Source of the DNA: Casuarina equisetifolia
Lineage: Eukaryota; Streptophyta; Magnoliopsida; Fagales; Casuarinaceae
Reading direction: 5' to 3'
DNA length: 64,000 nucleotides
NCBI GenBank assembly: GCA_028551475.1
Contig: CM052355.1
Location: 8,184,001 to 8,248,000 of the forward strand
Positions 1 through 13,460 of this stretch are shown piece by piece; within the stretch, counting starts at the first letter, position 1, and each line of letters begins with the position of its first letter. The notes beneath the pieces were generated by a model that had not been told where the DNA came from, did no database searches, and was given only the letters and a program-made list of their open reading frames with translations. Both the position numbers and the translations under genes were made by a program.

Positions 1-2048
1 GCTGATAGTGATAGAGTCCGTAAGTGGGGGGTTGTGTCCATGGATGTGAGTGATGGATAGGCCAAAGACAAGTGGCACAACTGTCCTCAAAAAGAAAAGG
101 GGCGAAGGGCTGGGACTGAGTCTACCCCAATTGATTGACTGCTTTGTACGATTGGTAGGGAGGTTATTGTGCAGCTGACTCATGATTTTTTGTTGCTTTC
201 GCCTGCAGTAGTTGGATTCGGGAAGAAGCGAGGACCCAATTCATCAGAGAAGTAAGCAGCAGTTTTGTTTGTGGAGGCAGTGATTAAATATGAGAGCCCA
301 GCGTTGTATTTTTATTTTTTGTTAGCCAAACCATTTCCTCAGATCAGCTCGGTATATTCTACAGAATTTGTTTTGTTTTGGTCGAGGCTTCTGTGAGGCT
401 GAAGCTTAAAGTTACATGGATTATGATTTAAGCTAATTGGAGCGTAGATGTGTTTTTTTTTTCTTCTTATCTATCTATCTATTGATCTATTTATCTGTTT
501 ACTTTTTTCGAGGTATACAGTCAGATAAAAAATTAGAGGGGGGTTAAGAATAATTTTCCTTATTCTTATTCATAATAAAACATAAGGAATAAAGGAAGAA
601 TCAATCATTAGGATGGGTAAATAATCTCGTGGGATTCTGTTTGCTGGCCCTGGATCATAGCTAGATCTGAATTTTCAGTGTAATTAAGAGAGAAATAATG
701 TTATAATGTGCAGCCGGACGACGCTGCCGACCATAATGTTTTAACCTAATCGAAAAAACAAACAATAAGAAAAAACAAAGATGGCGTTAGAAAACTACTT
801 GTCCTGTAAAATGTATTGTAGGTTTTAACAATGTTGAAAAAAAAAAAAACGCTTAGTTATAAGTACAAGGACCAGAAAAATGTTGACACCATTATAGTTT
901 CACTACTTGGCTTGCAATCAAAGCAAAGCCTATAACAGATTTTGTGGTCATTATTACTGCGTGGTTGTTAGAGGAATCTGGCAATATTACAGTGATCGCT
1001 CTTTTGGTGGGAAATTGCTGTTGTTGTGATACTGACTAATAAATGTGCACAAGTAAGGCGTAAGTAACTTTCCTAGTATACCAGCCGGAAGAGAGGTTTC
1101 AAGGTTTCAGAAGTGGGACAATTAATATTTTGCTTTTTGTCACTAATATGCTAAAACGATCGTGAATTGTCAACCATGGAGTGATGGCATGCCCTATTCG
1201 GAGTATTTGTCAAGCGGTGAATGCGAGAAAGACAAACCAACCAATAGCCTGAAACGTCGACGTAGGGACAAAACGGAGTTGGAGACTCCGACGGAGAAAG
1301 CTCTGGAAAAAACAGAGTAGCGGAGAGAATCAAGTGAGCAACCGGCCCTGAGAAGCTCCCAAAGGAAAACGGACGCATCAAGAGATCCCAGTTCTTGGTT
1401 TTTCCACCGCCAAGCCCCCTTCTCTTACTTGAGTTTCAACGAACTCTCCGACGCTGGTGCGAAAGTCCCAGAAACCTCTCTAAACGTCCGACACTAATTC
1501 CACAGTCAAGGACAGCTGGCGCGCTGAGAATGTGAACTGATCCCGCCCTCTTGGTTTCTCCAACGACTTTGGTCTGGTCTTAACTCATAGCCTTATATCT
1601 GGTCCGGACACTTAGGACCAACATGGTAATATCGCTGCCCAACCTTTTCATTCATTTCTCCTCTTTCAGTACCATGATGGGCGCAGTTTCTTTTTCTTTT
1701 TTGCTTGTAAGTTGCTACAGCAAGTGTTGATTCGATTGAAGGTTTTTCTCTTTCTCGGAGGAGCTGCCGTTTTCGGAATCACCCAGTTGGCGAGGGCTTG
1801 AGTATGCGGTCTGGAATTATCTTGGTCTTGTTGGGTCACGCATCTGGGTGATTCTTCATGAAAATCAACTACCTATATAGCCGGACCAAACTTCTTCGCC
1901 CCATCATTGCTGTCGTGAGATGCGATCAGGGTTATGGTTTTGCCGCTGAGATTAGTCTTATCAGGTGCTACGGGTTTGATGTTGTGAAACCATAATGCTC
2001 AGAAGCCGAATTTGATTTAAAGTTTAGGTGAACATCCAGTCAAGGTTG
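1..2048. other. Upstream region of the GT14 gene, no gene recognised
   Basis: No coding segment can be supported. A short TCTA-type microsatellite lies near 468-500 and an A-run near 838-849. The sequence just before the GT14 start (tttag ending at 2027) looks like an intron acceptor, so the 5' leader may be spliced, but no matching donor was fixed. Confidence 0.5.
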
Positions 2049-5000
2049 ATGGCATTGGAGGAAGGAAAACACCCTGCCACTTCAGTGAGAACTAATCAAT
2101 CTAGAACTTTACCTTTGAGACTCCTCCAATGGTTCTTGCTTTTCCTAGTTCTGGGTCTTGGGGCTTCGATTATTAGCATGTATATGATTCGATATTTTAA
2201 AGTTCCGAATGTTACTCCCCTGGCACAGTCCACTCTTGTGCCTTGCGTAGAAGAATTAAGTACTATAGAGACTTGGATTAGGCCTCCCACAGATCTCTGG
2301 CACTTCATGAATGACAACGAGCTACACTGGCGGGCTTCCTTTGTTCCTCGAATAAAATCTTACCCGTTCAAGAGAGTGCCCAAGATTGCCTTCATGTTCT
2401 TGACGAAGGGGCCATTGCCAATGGAACCTCTTTGGCAGCGGTTCTTTAAGGGGCATGAGGGGCTCTATTCAATCTATGTTCACTCAATGCCATCTTACAA
2501 TGCTAGCTTTTCTCCCTCATCAGTATTTTACAGGAGACAAATCCCTAGCCAGGTATCACCAACCTCTTTTAATTTCTTGATATATTTGTGGCATGAATTA
2601 TCATTTCTCTTTCATCATACTGCAGTTGATTTTACTCCTAGCAATATAATTGTTGTCGCCTCAATATTTATTAAGATTTTTCGATTCAGTCCTTCAAAAT
2701 TATTTGCAAATGGACAAGGCTCTAATGCTACTAAAAAAGATGCCCTTTTAATGTGAAGAGGGAGCCATCAGTCGCAGTATTTAGGAAGTAATACGTGGAT
2801 TTTGTTGTGATATTTCTGTCCTGTTAAATCACTAATTATGTGCTTCATGCTATGTTCAAATGGCGGGAGGGGTGGCATTGAACCATGATAAAGACCATAC
2901 AGAATTACATTGAGATGTTTTACGCAATAATGTTGGAGACTATTAACGTCATTGGTGAAGAGTGACATGTTTTAAACTAAAACCCAGGAAATGAAGTAGC
3001 GTTGATTTAGTTCTTAGCCAGAATTCATTGATGGCATATGGTTTAAAAAATTGCTCTCCAGTTAAATGTTGAATGGAGGTTCATTAGGCTGGCTCATACC
3101 CAAAAAAATGAACGTTTTACTTGCCCTGCCCTAATATTTGGAGCAAGGCTTTTCTGATCATAACTCAGACTGCTAAGGCGATATCATAAAACCATATTGG
3201 TATACATCCAATCTTTTTGCCTTCTAGTTCCAAGAAAACGTGGACAAGCAGAACAAAGCAGATATATACATCATACATTGCATATGCTGTGCCTAGTATT
3301 CGTATGAAAATTCCTTTTGACCTGTCTGCATCATTATCTTTTGAAGGAAAAGTTAGTTACTAATGCTAATTAGAGGTTACCATCTCTTACATGGACCTAG
3401 TGCCATCAAATGTATGTTGTGCGATGCTTAATTAACTGTTGCTTAATCTGAAACCTCTCTGGGAAAAAGCTGAGTAATTTTTTTTTGCCCCCCATTTGGG
3501 TATTTTTTTGCCTCGCAAGTATGGGCTCTCAACTTTTCACAACTTCTTGCACATGGTGCTGACCAACCTGTGAGCAGGAAATGCTTGTGGCAGGTTTCTT
3601 GAGTACATATTCCATAGGCTTTTTTAGGGGACCATTTGGATGCTGTGAGCCATCACATGTTCTGAGCATAAGGCAAAGATTCCAGTCTTAAGAACAGCGG
3701 TCTTTCAAACATGGTCTTGTGCCTAGCTAGAGTAAAGTTTCAGAGCATGTTTGGCCAATCCAATCTTGAATGAGCATGGCATGTTTTGAGTTGCATCTCA
3801 CACAAATATGTTAAAGGTTACAGCATTAGGAATAAGAATAATTGGTGACCTTAACAAAAGTTGTGGGCCTTCGACCATGCATCATTTTTTTTTTCACTTT
3901 CAGTATTCTCCAGTGATGCATTTTCAGGGACCTACTAATGCTTTCAATACTGCTATTCTTTTTATTGAGCATTAGTTTTAGGTTGTTGCTCCTCTTTCTA
4001 TGTTTCCTGCCTTTTGGGATCTTATACTGCAGTTGGATTGTGTATTACTTTTATTTTATATACAAAACTAGCTCTCCTTCGTCCTAAAGGGGTAAACATT
4101 TGAATTTTCATGAGAAATGTGCATGCATTTTTCCTTGCCCTAGAATATGTATAGTGAAATTAAGTGAAACATTTTTTTTTTTTGGTTCAGGGGAAAATAT
4201 TTATTATTATACTTTGTCCCTCGAGGTGAAACTGGCTTATTATCAGTGATTCTATACAATCATCTATTTACCTTGATAATCCTGTTCTCCTGTGATGTAA
4301 CTTTTTCCTCTCATCAAGCACTGTATGCCAACATAATTAGAGCATTTACGTTTGTAATCCAGTTAGATTTTCAAAGTTTTGCATCTTGATATGTGTGGAA
4401 ATGATGGAAAAAGTTCTAGCTGGATTATAAAGTTTTTATTAACTGCTAATTAATAACCTGTTTAATTTTAGCATTTTTTTCTTTCCTGAAGAATTATTAA
4501 ATATTAAAGGAGATAATCTTGTTTTCTCTTGATGGGAACTTGAACATGCTCACATTACTGTGGTTTTTACCATGCAGGTGGCAGAGTGGGGAAGAATGAG
4601 TATGTGTGATGCAGAGAGGAGACTCCTAGCTAATGCATTGCTTGATATCTCAAATGAATGGTTTATCCTCCTATCCGAGGCATGCATTCCTCTGCAAAAC
4701 TTCAGCATTGTTTATCACTACATATCGAGATCCAGGTATAGCTTTATGGGTTCGTTTGATGAACCTGGACCCTATGGGAGAGGCCGATATAATGAATACA
4801 TGGCTCCTGAGGTCAACCTCAGTGACTGGCGAAAAGGGGCCCAGTGGTTTGAAATCAATCGGGAACTTGCAGTTAGGATAGTTGAAGACACTACTTACTA
4901 CCCTAAATTCAAAGAGTTCTGCCAACCAGCATGTTATGTGGATGAACACTACTTTCAGACGATGCTGAGCATTGAAACTCCCCATCTTTTGGCAAACAGA

Positions 5001-5216
5001 ACCCTTCATTATGTGGACTGGTCAAGAGGTGGTGCACATCCAGCAACATTTGGGAGGGCTGATATCAAAGAGGAATTCTTCAAGAGGATATTTGAGAGAA
5101 ACGACTGCCTTTACAATAACCAGCCAGCTTCACTTTGTTTTCTTTTTGCCAGAAAGTTTGCTCCGAGTGCTTTAGATCCTTTGCTGCAGTTATCACCGAA
5201 AGTTCTAGGCTTTTGA
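2049..5216 (+). CDS. GT14 family glycosyltransferase, BC10-like (core-2/I-branching type)
   Basis: Two coding exons, 2049-2552 and 4578-5216, join in phase 0 across a 2,025-base GT-AG intron and give about 380 residues, the usual length for plant BC10/DUF266 proteins. The first ATG after an in-frame TAG (2025-2027) is taken as start. Residues ~25-47 form one hydrophobic segment after a short basic tail, as expected of a type II Golgi membrane protein. The lumenal part shows family motifs: KIAFMFLTKGPLP, the splice-spanning FYRRQIPSQ-VAEWG, DAERRLLANALLDISN, LLSEACIPL, PACYVDEHYFQTML, DWSRGGAHPATFG and CFLFARKFAPSAL. In this family such enzymes are thought to add sugars to wall glycans or glycoproteins; the acceptor cannot be read from the sequence. 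The ORF running past 2552 is intron read-through. Confidence 0.9.
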
Positions 5217-7165
5217 CATATGCTTGCTTGTGACATGGATTTCTGGATAAATGCTTTTAGAGTATGTCAGTTTAGTAATAAGCTAAATCGACCTGATCTC
5301 TAGTTACTTCTTCAGTGGATTTTGAAACATCAACATATTACACTATTCGGAGTATAGAAAATTAGAATCTCAAGTTAGCATCTAAGATTAGATGAGCTAA
5401 CGCATACGGAATATTTTGTCTTATTGGTTTGTTGATCAATGGTAATGTTACTATTGGCAATACTAAATAAGTTTTGCAAATTTCTGAAATTCATTAAATT
5501 CTAGTAATATGGTTGCATAGCAATTAAATTCGAAGGCGTCAACTGGATTCAGACACTTACTCTACTTTTTAGATTTTCACTTCAATCACTCCTCAGATGT
5601 TATTGTTCCTTGGTATTTAGTTATAAAGTTGTCATTTTGTACAATTTCTTAATCTTAAAATGATATCAGTTTTCCCGATTGCTTCATGTATGTACTATTT
5701 TAAATTCAATTTCTCCATGTTGTAATCTTTTCATTCGAGGTATATAATAGATTGGTATAGAACTAAAGTAGAGAGAGAGAGTGAGAGCCAAAGCTAATAA
5801 CCACACATTGGTTAGACATTGGCGAGGTCTGAAATTTGTTCTGAACTTGTAAGGTTCTCATCACCACCTTACTTTATCTTATCTCAAATGAGGAACCAAT
5901 CTGAATCAAACGTTAATGAAAGCTGGTGGAGCCGTGGTGCTGGTCATAGAGAAGCACTAGACCCATGCATTAGTATAAGGAATCTTGGTCTTTTGTGACA
6001 TTAAGGGGGTGGAATATTAAAATTAGGACAAAGGGAGTAATAATTAACCTATGACTTAAGCAAATTAAGGGCATCTTTTGCTGGTCAAGAATGGAAACCT
6101 TTCTATTCAATTATTGTTCTTCTTGTTGAAGTCTGAGGACTAGATTAGAGGGAAGTGTTCAGTGGATGGACAAGTTTTCTCCACCCACCCAAAAGTCATC
6201 AACTTTTGAGCCTTTACACACATTCCCACCACTAAAAAATGTAAAAAATGAAAAGAAAGAAAGAAGGAGCGAAGATATGGCACAGATTCCTCCAAATTTT
6301 GCCCAAAGGAACCTCTGCTTTACCTTTTCTCCTGTTTTCAAGATAAAAAAGAATATATTCAGTGCCCGGGAAAAGACGTGCTGACCCGACCATCCTGGCA
6401 CTATGCTTTTGGTTCCAACTTTCTTTTAATGTTTATCATGTGGAAGTGAAGATGAAAGGCAACCTGCTATAATCCGTAATGTTATTACCATGCCCTTGGG
6501 CAACTCACTTGACAGGCTTTATCACTGAGAGAATATAAACTTCGGGCACTTTGAAAAAGTTCGGTCTGCAAAAGTTGATGATAGAAATCGCCTTCAATTG
6601 GTCGGCCACAACAGAACTATAGCCCACGTGAATCTAAATCGTGTTTCTTACGGAGAGATAACACGCATGCTTCTGGAATGAGTTTAAGGAAGACGAAATC
6701 TAGCACCTCAGCTTTTATGGTGTCGAATTTATCATTAGTGTGTTATGATATGATTTGATTTGATTTGATTTGATTTTTTTAAACACAAATTCTCAGTGTC
6801 GAATTTGGGATCAAGAGATATCAACAACATCTGTTGTCAAGTAAACCGTGATTGTGGACTCTGATATGATATGATTGGCATTGCATTTTTTGACAAACTT
6901 AGACGATTAACTGTACAAAGTCAAAGAATGCCTGTAGGATGTGAAATGCACAGCAGGAAGGAAGGAGGAAGGAAGAAGGAAGGATGTGAAGGTATCTTCT
7001 CTTTTTCTTCCCCACCGGTTGGGTGAGCTCACAAATCCATAGCTTTCTCGATAAAGATAACAAATCAACGGAACTTACACTAACGAGCCTAAAGTATTTC
7101 ACAGTAATGATTTCCACTTCAACAAGAAAGTCATCTAAAGCTGTTGAATCCTACAGCAGAAACAT
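5217..7165. other. Intergenic stretch between GT14 and IAR3-like genes
   Basis: Holds the 3' flanks of two genes that end facing each other. A (GATTT)n run lies at about 6747-6776 and a purine-rich GGAA-type run at about 6953-6987. Short ORFs here lack family motifs. No gene or RNA gene seen. Confidence 0.5.
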
Positions 7166-9995
7166 TTACAGTTCATCATGATATTTCGTATCCGAGAAAG
7201 AAACTTCCGGCTTGAATTCAAGCAGGAACCTCGCAGCCAAGGACGCATGAAGAGCAGCGCCATAAGGAAATGCATCTTCGTTAACCTGGAAGTATGGTGA
7301 ATGCAACGGCTCTAGCCGTCCTCGTGTTTTGTTCTCCATTCCAAGTAAGAAGAAGTATCCAGGTATCACCTCTTGGTAAAATGCAAAATCTTCCGAACCA
7401 GTTACAGGCTTCAAGTCCTTAACTTTATGAACGCCAAGCATGTCCCCGGTGACACTAAGAAAGTGCTGGTGCAAGCCTTTATCGTTTACAGTAGGAGGGA
7501 AGAAGGCTCTGTCTTCCGTGAAAAAATTCACAGTCGCCTTGCACCTCTGCACGGCAGCCTGCCCGACGATCACCTGTTGTGGTGAAAAGAAGGGTTATTG
7601 ACACTGGAACTGATGTAAAGAAATCATTTTCAGTTGAAGATAGAAAAGCAAGAAGAAGAGAAACGTATCCACAAATATACTGCTTTTCATAAGTTAAGCC
7701 CTGTACCTCCTCAATCCTTTGCCGGAGTTGCATGAATCTTTCCCTTGAAAATGCACGGAAGGTGCCACCAATCGTTACAGAATCTGGAATAACATTGAAT
7801 GCTTCACCTCCTTGGAATTTCGCCACGGTAACTACCTGCAAGGGCATTGAGCAGATTTACAGGATTAATGCAATGAGGGCATAGTCCAAAGGTTGTGGTA
7901 ATATACGAAGCAGCTGTCATGGATTATTCCCAGATGGGGCTCTTACAGCCTATAGAACCTCAAAAGCAGGTCAGGAAATCAGAAGAGAAGTTCACTGAAA
8001 GCTACATCAAAATCACATTTTAGATCTTTAACCACTGTTTTCTTTTTAAACGAAAATTTCAGACTCTTCCCTTACTCTTAAAGATAGGTAATTTTTGACC
8101 ACCTCTCTCATGCTTCAAAAGAATGTTTTCTCACGAGACTTGATTTTATTCCCCTTTCAACAATTGTGGTACGGATGATAAGTTCTTGGGTTCAAATAGA
8201 ATTCACTTCAGCACCAATCTTCATTGTGTAATAATGATAACTTCAAACATAAGCTATGTACCTTAATTATGGAAAAACGATAACTTCAGATATAAGCTAT
8301 AAACCTTCATTTTTGTGAAAACGATGACTTCAATTATAAGCTACGTAGTCCCTATTCTTATTTCTGTCCCGTACAACTCATAGATGCGGCAAATATGATG
8401 ATTCTGGGGGTTCGTTTCTTGGCAATGATTCCAGTTGCTATGGGGCACTAACATCTATAAAGGATGCCTTACTTTTTCCCCCCGATCCAATAAAGAACCA
8501 GAAAAAGGAGTGACTGAAGCTGCACAGAAACAAAAGCTTCTATAGATGGAAAGGGTAAAGTAACCAGAAACTGTAGTGAGAAAAGAAATGAAAATATACC
8601 TGCGGGTCCAGTGGATCGGCTTCTCGTGAAACAAGATGCTGCAAACTAACAATCACATTAGATGCTGCCAATATCGGGTCCACTGAGTGCTGGGGAATAG
8701 CCGCATGACCTCCTTTTCCACTGATTACAGCTTCAAAGAAGCCGCTCCCGGCTCCAATGGCACCAGCTTTGGAGCGAACTTCACCTACAGGGAAGTCGGG
8801 TACAACATGCAAGCCAAATATAGCATTTACATTCTCCAACACTCCGGCATCTATCATTTTAGCAGCCCCTCCGCGACCTTCCTCAGCTGGTTGGAAAACA
8901 AGTAAAACTGTACCCTGCCCAAAGTTGAATAAACATAAGTGTTTGCCCTGGGCAACTGGTTTTGTTTTCGCACTCTAACTAGATTGCAAATGAAAGCAGA
9001 AAAGGATTAAACTTGCAGATGATCACTCATGAGAAAATAGCAAATTATTCCATATTATGTGGAGAATCAGATGTCTCTAAAACCTAAAAAATTCACCAGC
9101 ACTTTTTGAGCTGCTTTTAAAAAGAGTCGGCTCTGTAGTAAATTGACTTTTGAAAAATGATGGATCCTGATCACTTAGCAATATTAGGCATTTGCTCTGA
9201 ACATATTGGAGAACAGGATATGTCTCATAAACCGATGACAAATCCTCGAATAAGGGAGACAAAAGGCAAAGTTTCATACTCGGTATGATTGAGCTGATTG
9301 AATAATCACCGCAGCAAGACTATCTACAAAACCTAATCAGGTTTTGCAATTAACAAGATAGAAAGGATTTACAGACCTTTAACTCCTCGCGATGCTCCTG
9401 AAGGATCTTTGCAGCGCCAAGAAGCATTGCAACATGGGCGTCATGGCCACAAGCATGCATCTTCCCATGAATTCTACTTTTGTGCTCCCACTCCACCATT
9501 TCCTGCATTGAAGTCCATAAAAATACTCTTTCACAAAAGTACGTGTTCGAATCATCAATATCACTCGATTTAGGAACAACTAAAGACTAATTGTACAATA
9601 CATATGTCAAATAGATTGCGAAAATTCGATCCAACCTGAATAGAAAGGGCATCCATGTCGGCCCTTATGGCCACAAAAGGCGGTTCCCCAGTCCCAATGG
9701 AGCCGACAACGCCAGTAACCGCTACTGGGTACTTATAGCGAACACCTATCTTATCCAGTTCTGCTCTGATAAGCTTACTGGTCTCGAATTCCTCGAAGCC
9801 CAATTCTGGGTTCGTATGGATTTTCCTTCTGATTTCTACCATCCAATCCAACAGTTCTGGCTTCTTGGCAAATCGGAGAAACCCTTTGGGAATTTCTGAG
9901 AGCCCATTTGAGCTAGAAGAATAACCAGAGAAAATGGGTGCCGGACCGAACACGTTAAGGGCAAAAATCAAAAAGACCCACTTGAAGAATCCCAT
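7166..9995 (-). CDS. IAR3: IAA-amino acid hydrolase, ILR1-like (IAR3 type), ER-retained
   Basis: Five exons on the minus strand (9995-9636, 9502-9377, 8914-8600, 7835-7707, 7573-7166), all in phase 0 with GT-AG borders, give about 445 residues. This M20 metallo-amidohydrolase family cleaves auxin-amino acid conjugates, and IAR3 relatives also cleave jasmonate conjugates. The N-terminus is a signal peptide (starting [13 protein letters not shown]). The ligands and catalytic residues expected from ILL2 are present: C138 and H140 in [10 protein letters not shown]173/E174 in QPAEEG, H198 in GLHV and H401 in LHSPYF. Also present are [37 protein letters not shown] and GSEDFAFY. The protein ends YHDEL, an ER-retrieval signal. 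The opening residues and junctions resemble Arabidopsis IAR3 most closely, so the symbol denotes that type rather than proven orthology. No lesion seen. Confidence 0.93.
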
Positions 9996-12480
9996 GATTT
10001 CTCTGCGCCCGAGCTTGGGAAGGAAGAAAACACGAAGAATAAAAGCTTCGGAGGTAGTAACATGGGGTTGGAACGTTTTTATACGAGAAAACCAGCACGA
10101 AATTGACGCACGGTTTTAAGATGAAGAAAATACGAAGTTACGGAGTTAAAAGAGTCGTGCAAGAGCGAGAAGGCGTGTTCTGTCTGACCATGAATGTGTG
10201 TTTGAAAGTGGAGGCATCAGCTATCAGTCACAGCCTCACCCACGTTCTAAATTCTAATGTCCACATGTTGTTATTCAGATTTTTACGCTTTTAAAATGCG
10301 TTTTCTCTCTTTCTGGGAAAGAGAGAAGGTGGTGGGGGACAAGTTCTTGTTTGCTGTCTCTCTTATTCTCTATTACTTTTAGTTTTTCAGAGGTCCAACC
10401 ACCGAATTTGACACAACACTCTGCGTTGTTCATAAAGGTGTTGGTTTGTTCGTCTTTCTCACTCCTTATCGTTTTCCTCCTTTACTGAATAATATATCCT
10501 TTACTGAATAATATTATTAAAGGAACCCCTCGGGAATACAACTGCAATTCAATTCAAGTCCCCCTTCTCCTTTTTGGGTCAGAACCTAATCCTCTTTGAA
10601 TGCGTGCTTCGATAGGTACACATTCTGGCCTATCCCTCGCTCTCCTTGGTCCTCTCCTTCTACAATAATGCAATTCCTTGACCATTGACTCCACACAACA
10701 TGTGTTGCTCCATGTGAAGCAACTGTGAGCCCGAAGACCTCTCACTCCTACCAGCCTTCCTGAATAATCAAAAGCACTTCCACGAGTATTTGCTGATTGG
10801 GGCGCTTGCTTATTTAGTCAAGGCTTGTTCTCGTCCGGAGCCGCCTCATCTGGCAACTCCTGCTCTCAGCCCGAAATCAGATGATTTTTTGGATCCAATT
10901 CTTCTTCATCAGTTCGGCGCAGAAATATGGGCATCCGATCGTGAGAAAGTTGACTAGCTGTACAAGGCACATATCACATGGCAAATATACCAACACCGGC
11001 ACGTGACTTTGTTGAGGTGAGTCAGTGTTCAAACATGCCGCGTCGGCAACGAGAGAAGTGGAGGTAGACACCTGGCCCTGACATAGCATCTCCTGCGAAC
11101 GTGAGGAAAAGTAGAAGGAAGCATACTGGGCAATTGCAAGGGAGAATGTCAGAGCTTTTTGCGTATTCCTCGGAGTGCTGGGTGAGATTTCTACGGCATG
11201 CGGACTGAACGCGAAGAAGAAGCTGCTGACAAACCTCGGTCACAAGCAACTCGTTTCTGCGTTTATATTCGTGAACAAGTGCATCGGAATCAGTTAAAAT
11301 AGAAGCAAGAGATGAGTGCTGTAAAGGAAAAGAAAGAGGAAGATTGGGACGCTCAAAGGCCCTCTTTCTTATAGCTAAAAATCTTAAAAAGTACAACTAA
11401 TAATGGTCGCTTTTGTACCACAAACAGAAGAGTAAAGTTAATCTTTATGCAAGTATAACACACCTTGTGGGACACATACAAGAAATAGTTTGCGCTAATC
11501 GACGTACACACCGCCCGTTAACATACATATAAAGTGTAATACTTTCCTTCACCAAGGAGATCTATACAAATTAAATACTTCAAGTTGGAATGATAAGTAT
11601 TGATGTTGTTTACTATTGCTGTAATTTGTGAAATAGTAAAGGGAGTTGTTCTATGGTGTGCACATAGCGAGTCTAGATTAAGCCATTTAGTATCTTTTCT
11701 TGAATGAAATAATAATGAATTTTAGTGTACTTTTTATGATGATAAATTAGATTGACTACTATGTATCTCGTCACTTGATTATTACAATGCAAGTATATAG
11801 GTTGAGAGATGACTATACCTAAGTATAATAGACTTTATTTCTCCATATTGAAAAAGCAAGCAAGATGATCTTATCATATAATGGGGTTTGATTAGTCTTT
11901 CTGTTAGATTGACCTTTTGGAATGAAAACGTTTCCCATGACATAAGTCTTTAAACAATCTAATAATCCAAATAATCTCACATATTGGAGAGATTATAGCT
12001 TTATACTTGGATTTAGCTAAAGAAAATGAAATAATGGATTAGTTCTTGGTCCTTCATGAGACAATGAGTTATCTAACTTAATGCAATAACCAATAACTAA
12101 TCACCTTATAACTGGATGGGTTTTACAATCAAAATCACAAACTGCAATTGATTTTGAGCTTGATGACAAAGATAATTTTGTAAATTGAGCCATGAATAAC
12201 TCTTTACATACCTTACAGCTTTCATGGCCACATCCAAGTATGCTTGTTATCGCGCATGTGCAAACTAAGACATTGGACAACATAAGTAATGTTTGACCAT
12301 GTCATAGTGAGGCATATTCACTAGGCATTGAATTGAAGATGGTCCCCACGTAACATATCATGCTATTTGCTAGTAACACCAATGTCGTACTCTATTGTGG
12401 TTAATTTCCTAGTTTCTTCTATAAGAGAGAAGGTGGGTCTGCAACCTAACAATCCAACCTTAAAAATGATTTCCAATACA
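9996..12480. other. Upstream region of the IAR3-like gene and intergenic DNA
   Basis: Contains the presumed IAR3-like promoter and an AT-rich stretch. A tandem pair of about 19 bases (cctttactgaataatat) lies near 10479-10516. A minus-strand open stretch at 11022-11396 has a charged segment (SDALVHEYKRRNELL) that looks protein-like, but I do not recognise it and see no convincing exon borders. From about 11.5 kb the DNA looks like decayed repeat sequence. Confidence 0.4.
10479..10516. repeat. Short tandem repeat, 19-base unit x2
   Basis: The unit cctttactgaataatat occurs twice in direct succession upstream of the IAR3-like gene. It may be replication slippage; no function is evident. Confidence 0.6.
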
Positions 12481-12489
12481 TACTCACGT

Positions 12490-13060
12490 TGATTAAGATA
12501 AATCCCATTTTAAGGTGAGTCATCTTTACTCTAAGGAAGAACTTGTATTGACCCAAATCCTAAATATGAAAAGTGGAATATAAATATGCTTTTAAATAAA
12601 AAATAACAATATCGTCATTTTTTGTGATGAAAATATTATCTATATAGATAAGTAGAGTTAGTAAAATATGATCCTATCTCTTGGTGCATACACACAATTG
12701 TGGTGAAATGATTAAAACCAACAAGCTTATAAAGCCATTGATGTGAAACTCATCTTAACTCATATAGTGACTTGTGTAGTTAGCATATTAGTTTCTTCCT
12801 TAATTGTGAACTATGAAACATAATTCTATATAAGCTTCATCTAATAAATTTCCATGAAGGAATATATTTTATACATCAAGCTGATGTAGAGGCTCATGGT
12901 GAATAGCTAAAATGGCAACAATGAAACATATAGTTGACATCTTCTTTATAGGAGAAAATGTCTTTGGATAATCAAGTCCATTATGCTAGTTAAAGCTCTT
13001 GGTCATTAAATGAGTCTTATACTTCTTAATGCTATTATTTGCATGATATTGATCTTATAA
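12490..13060 (-). mobile_element. Decayed Ty1/copia retrotransposon fragment (reverse transcriptase)
   Basis: Reading the minus strand with frame changes and stops gives copia reverse-transcriptase landmarks in order. A KYKTHLMTKSFN segment matches family ERYKARLVAKGF, then LDYPKTFSP, then HQLDV-x-NIFLHG. These are followed by LHKSLYELR-x-VSHQW, matching the family LHKALYGLKQASRQW. Many stops make it a fossil. A second fragment of the same domain lies at 14180-14760 in the same orientation. Confidence 0.8.
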
Positions 13061-13249
13061 ACTCACTTATATTTAATAGTTTGTCATGCAAGAGAAATGA
13101 GTACAAGGTCCTATATGTGATTGGGCTTAAGAGCCTTGATCTTCTAATCCATAAGCTTTATCTAATGGTTCATAAGGGCTTATTGACATGTCCTAGGCAT
13201 TTTGTAAGAAGAAGGAAAAAAATAGGGAGATAAGCCTTTGAATGTGCCA

Positions 13250-13460
13250 ATTGCTTTCCTATGTTGTTGTAATAATTTTTACAATGGGAAGCCTTTTTAT
13301 ATAGACTTAATTCCTAGTCTAAATAAGGACTACAATGAATACAACAAATATTATTACAAATATTACACAAAATTTTAACTTAATTACAAGACTAACTTGA
13401 CAACATATTTGGTAAGGTATGGACATTTTCTCTTATGCACCAACACTCCCCCTTGAGTCA
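13250..13460 (-). mobile_element. Possible copia LTR or leader junction
   Basis: The segment between the two reverse-transcriptase fossils contains accaacactcccccttgagt, which resembles the cactcccccTcaag run I associate with copia-type LTR or leader regions. No TG...CA ends could be fixed, so this is only a suggestion. Confidence 0.35.

Noticed and set aside
2553-2756. C-terminal extension of the GT14 first exon
   Set aside because: A GT donor sits at 2553 and the protein continues in frame at 4578 with conserved GT14 sequence, so the extension is intron read-through.
6953-6987. CRISPR-like or regulatory repeat in the GGAA-rich run
   Set aside because: It is a simple purine-rich microsatellite without spacers.
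10554-10745. Arg-rich short minus-strand ORF
   Set aside because: No homology recognised, no splice or promoter context, and composition typical of a chance frame.
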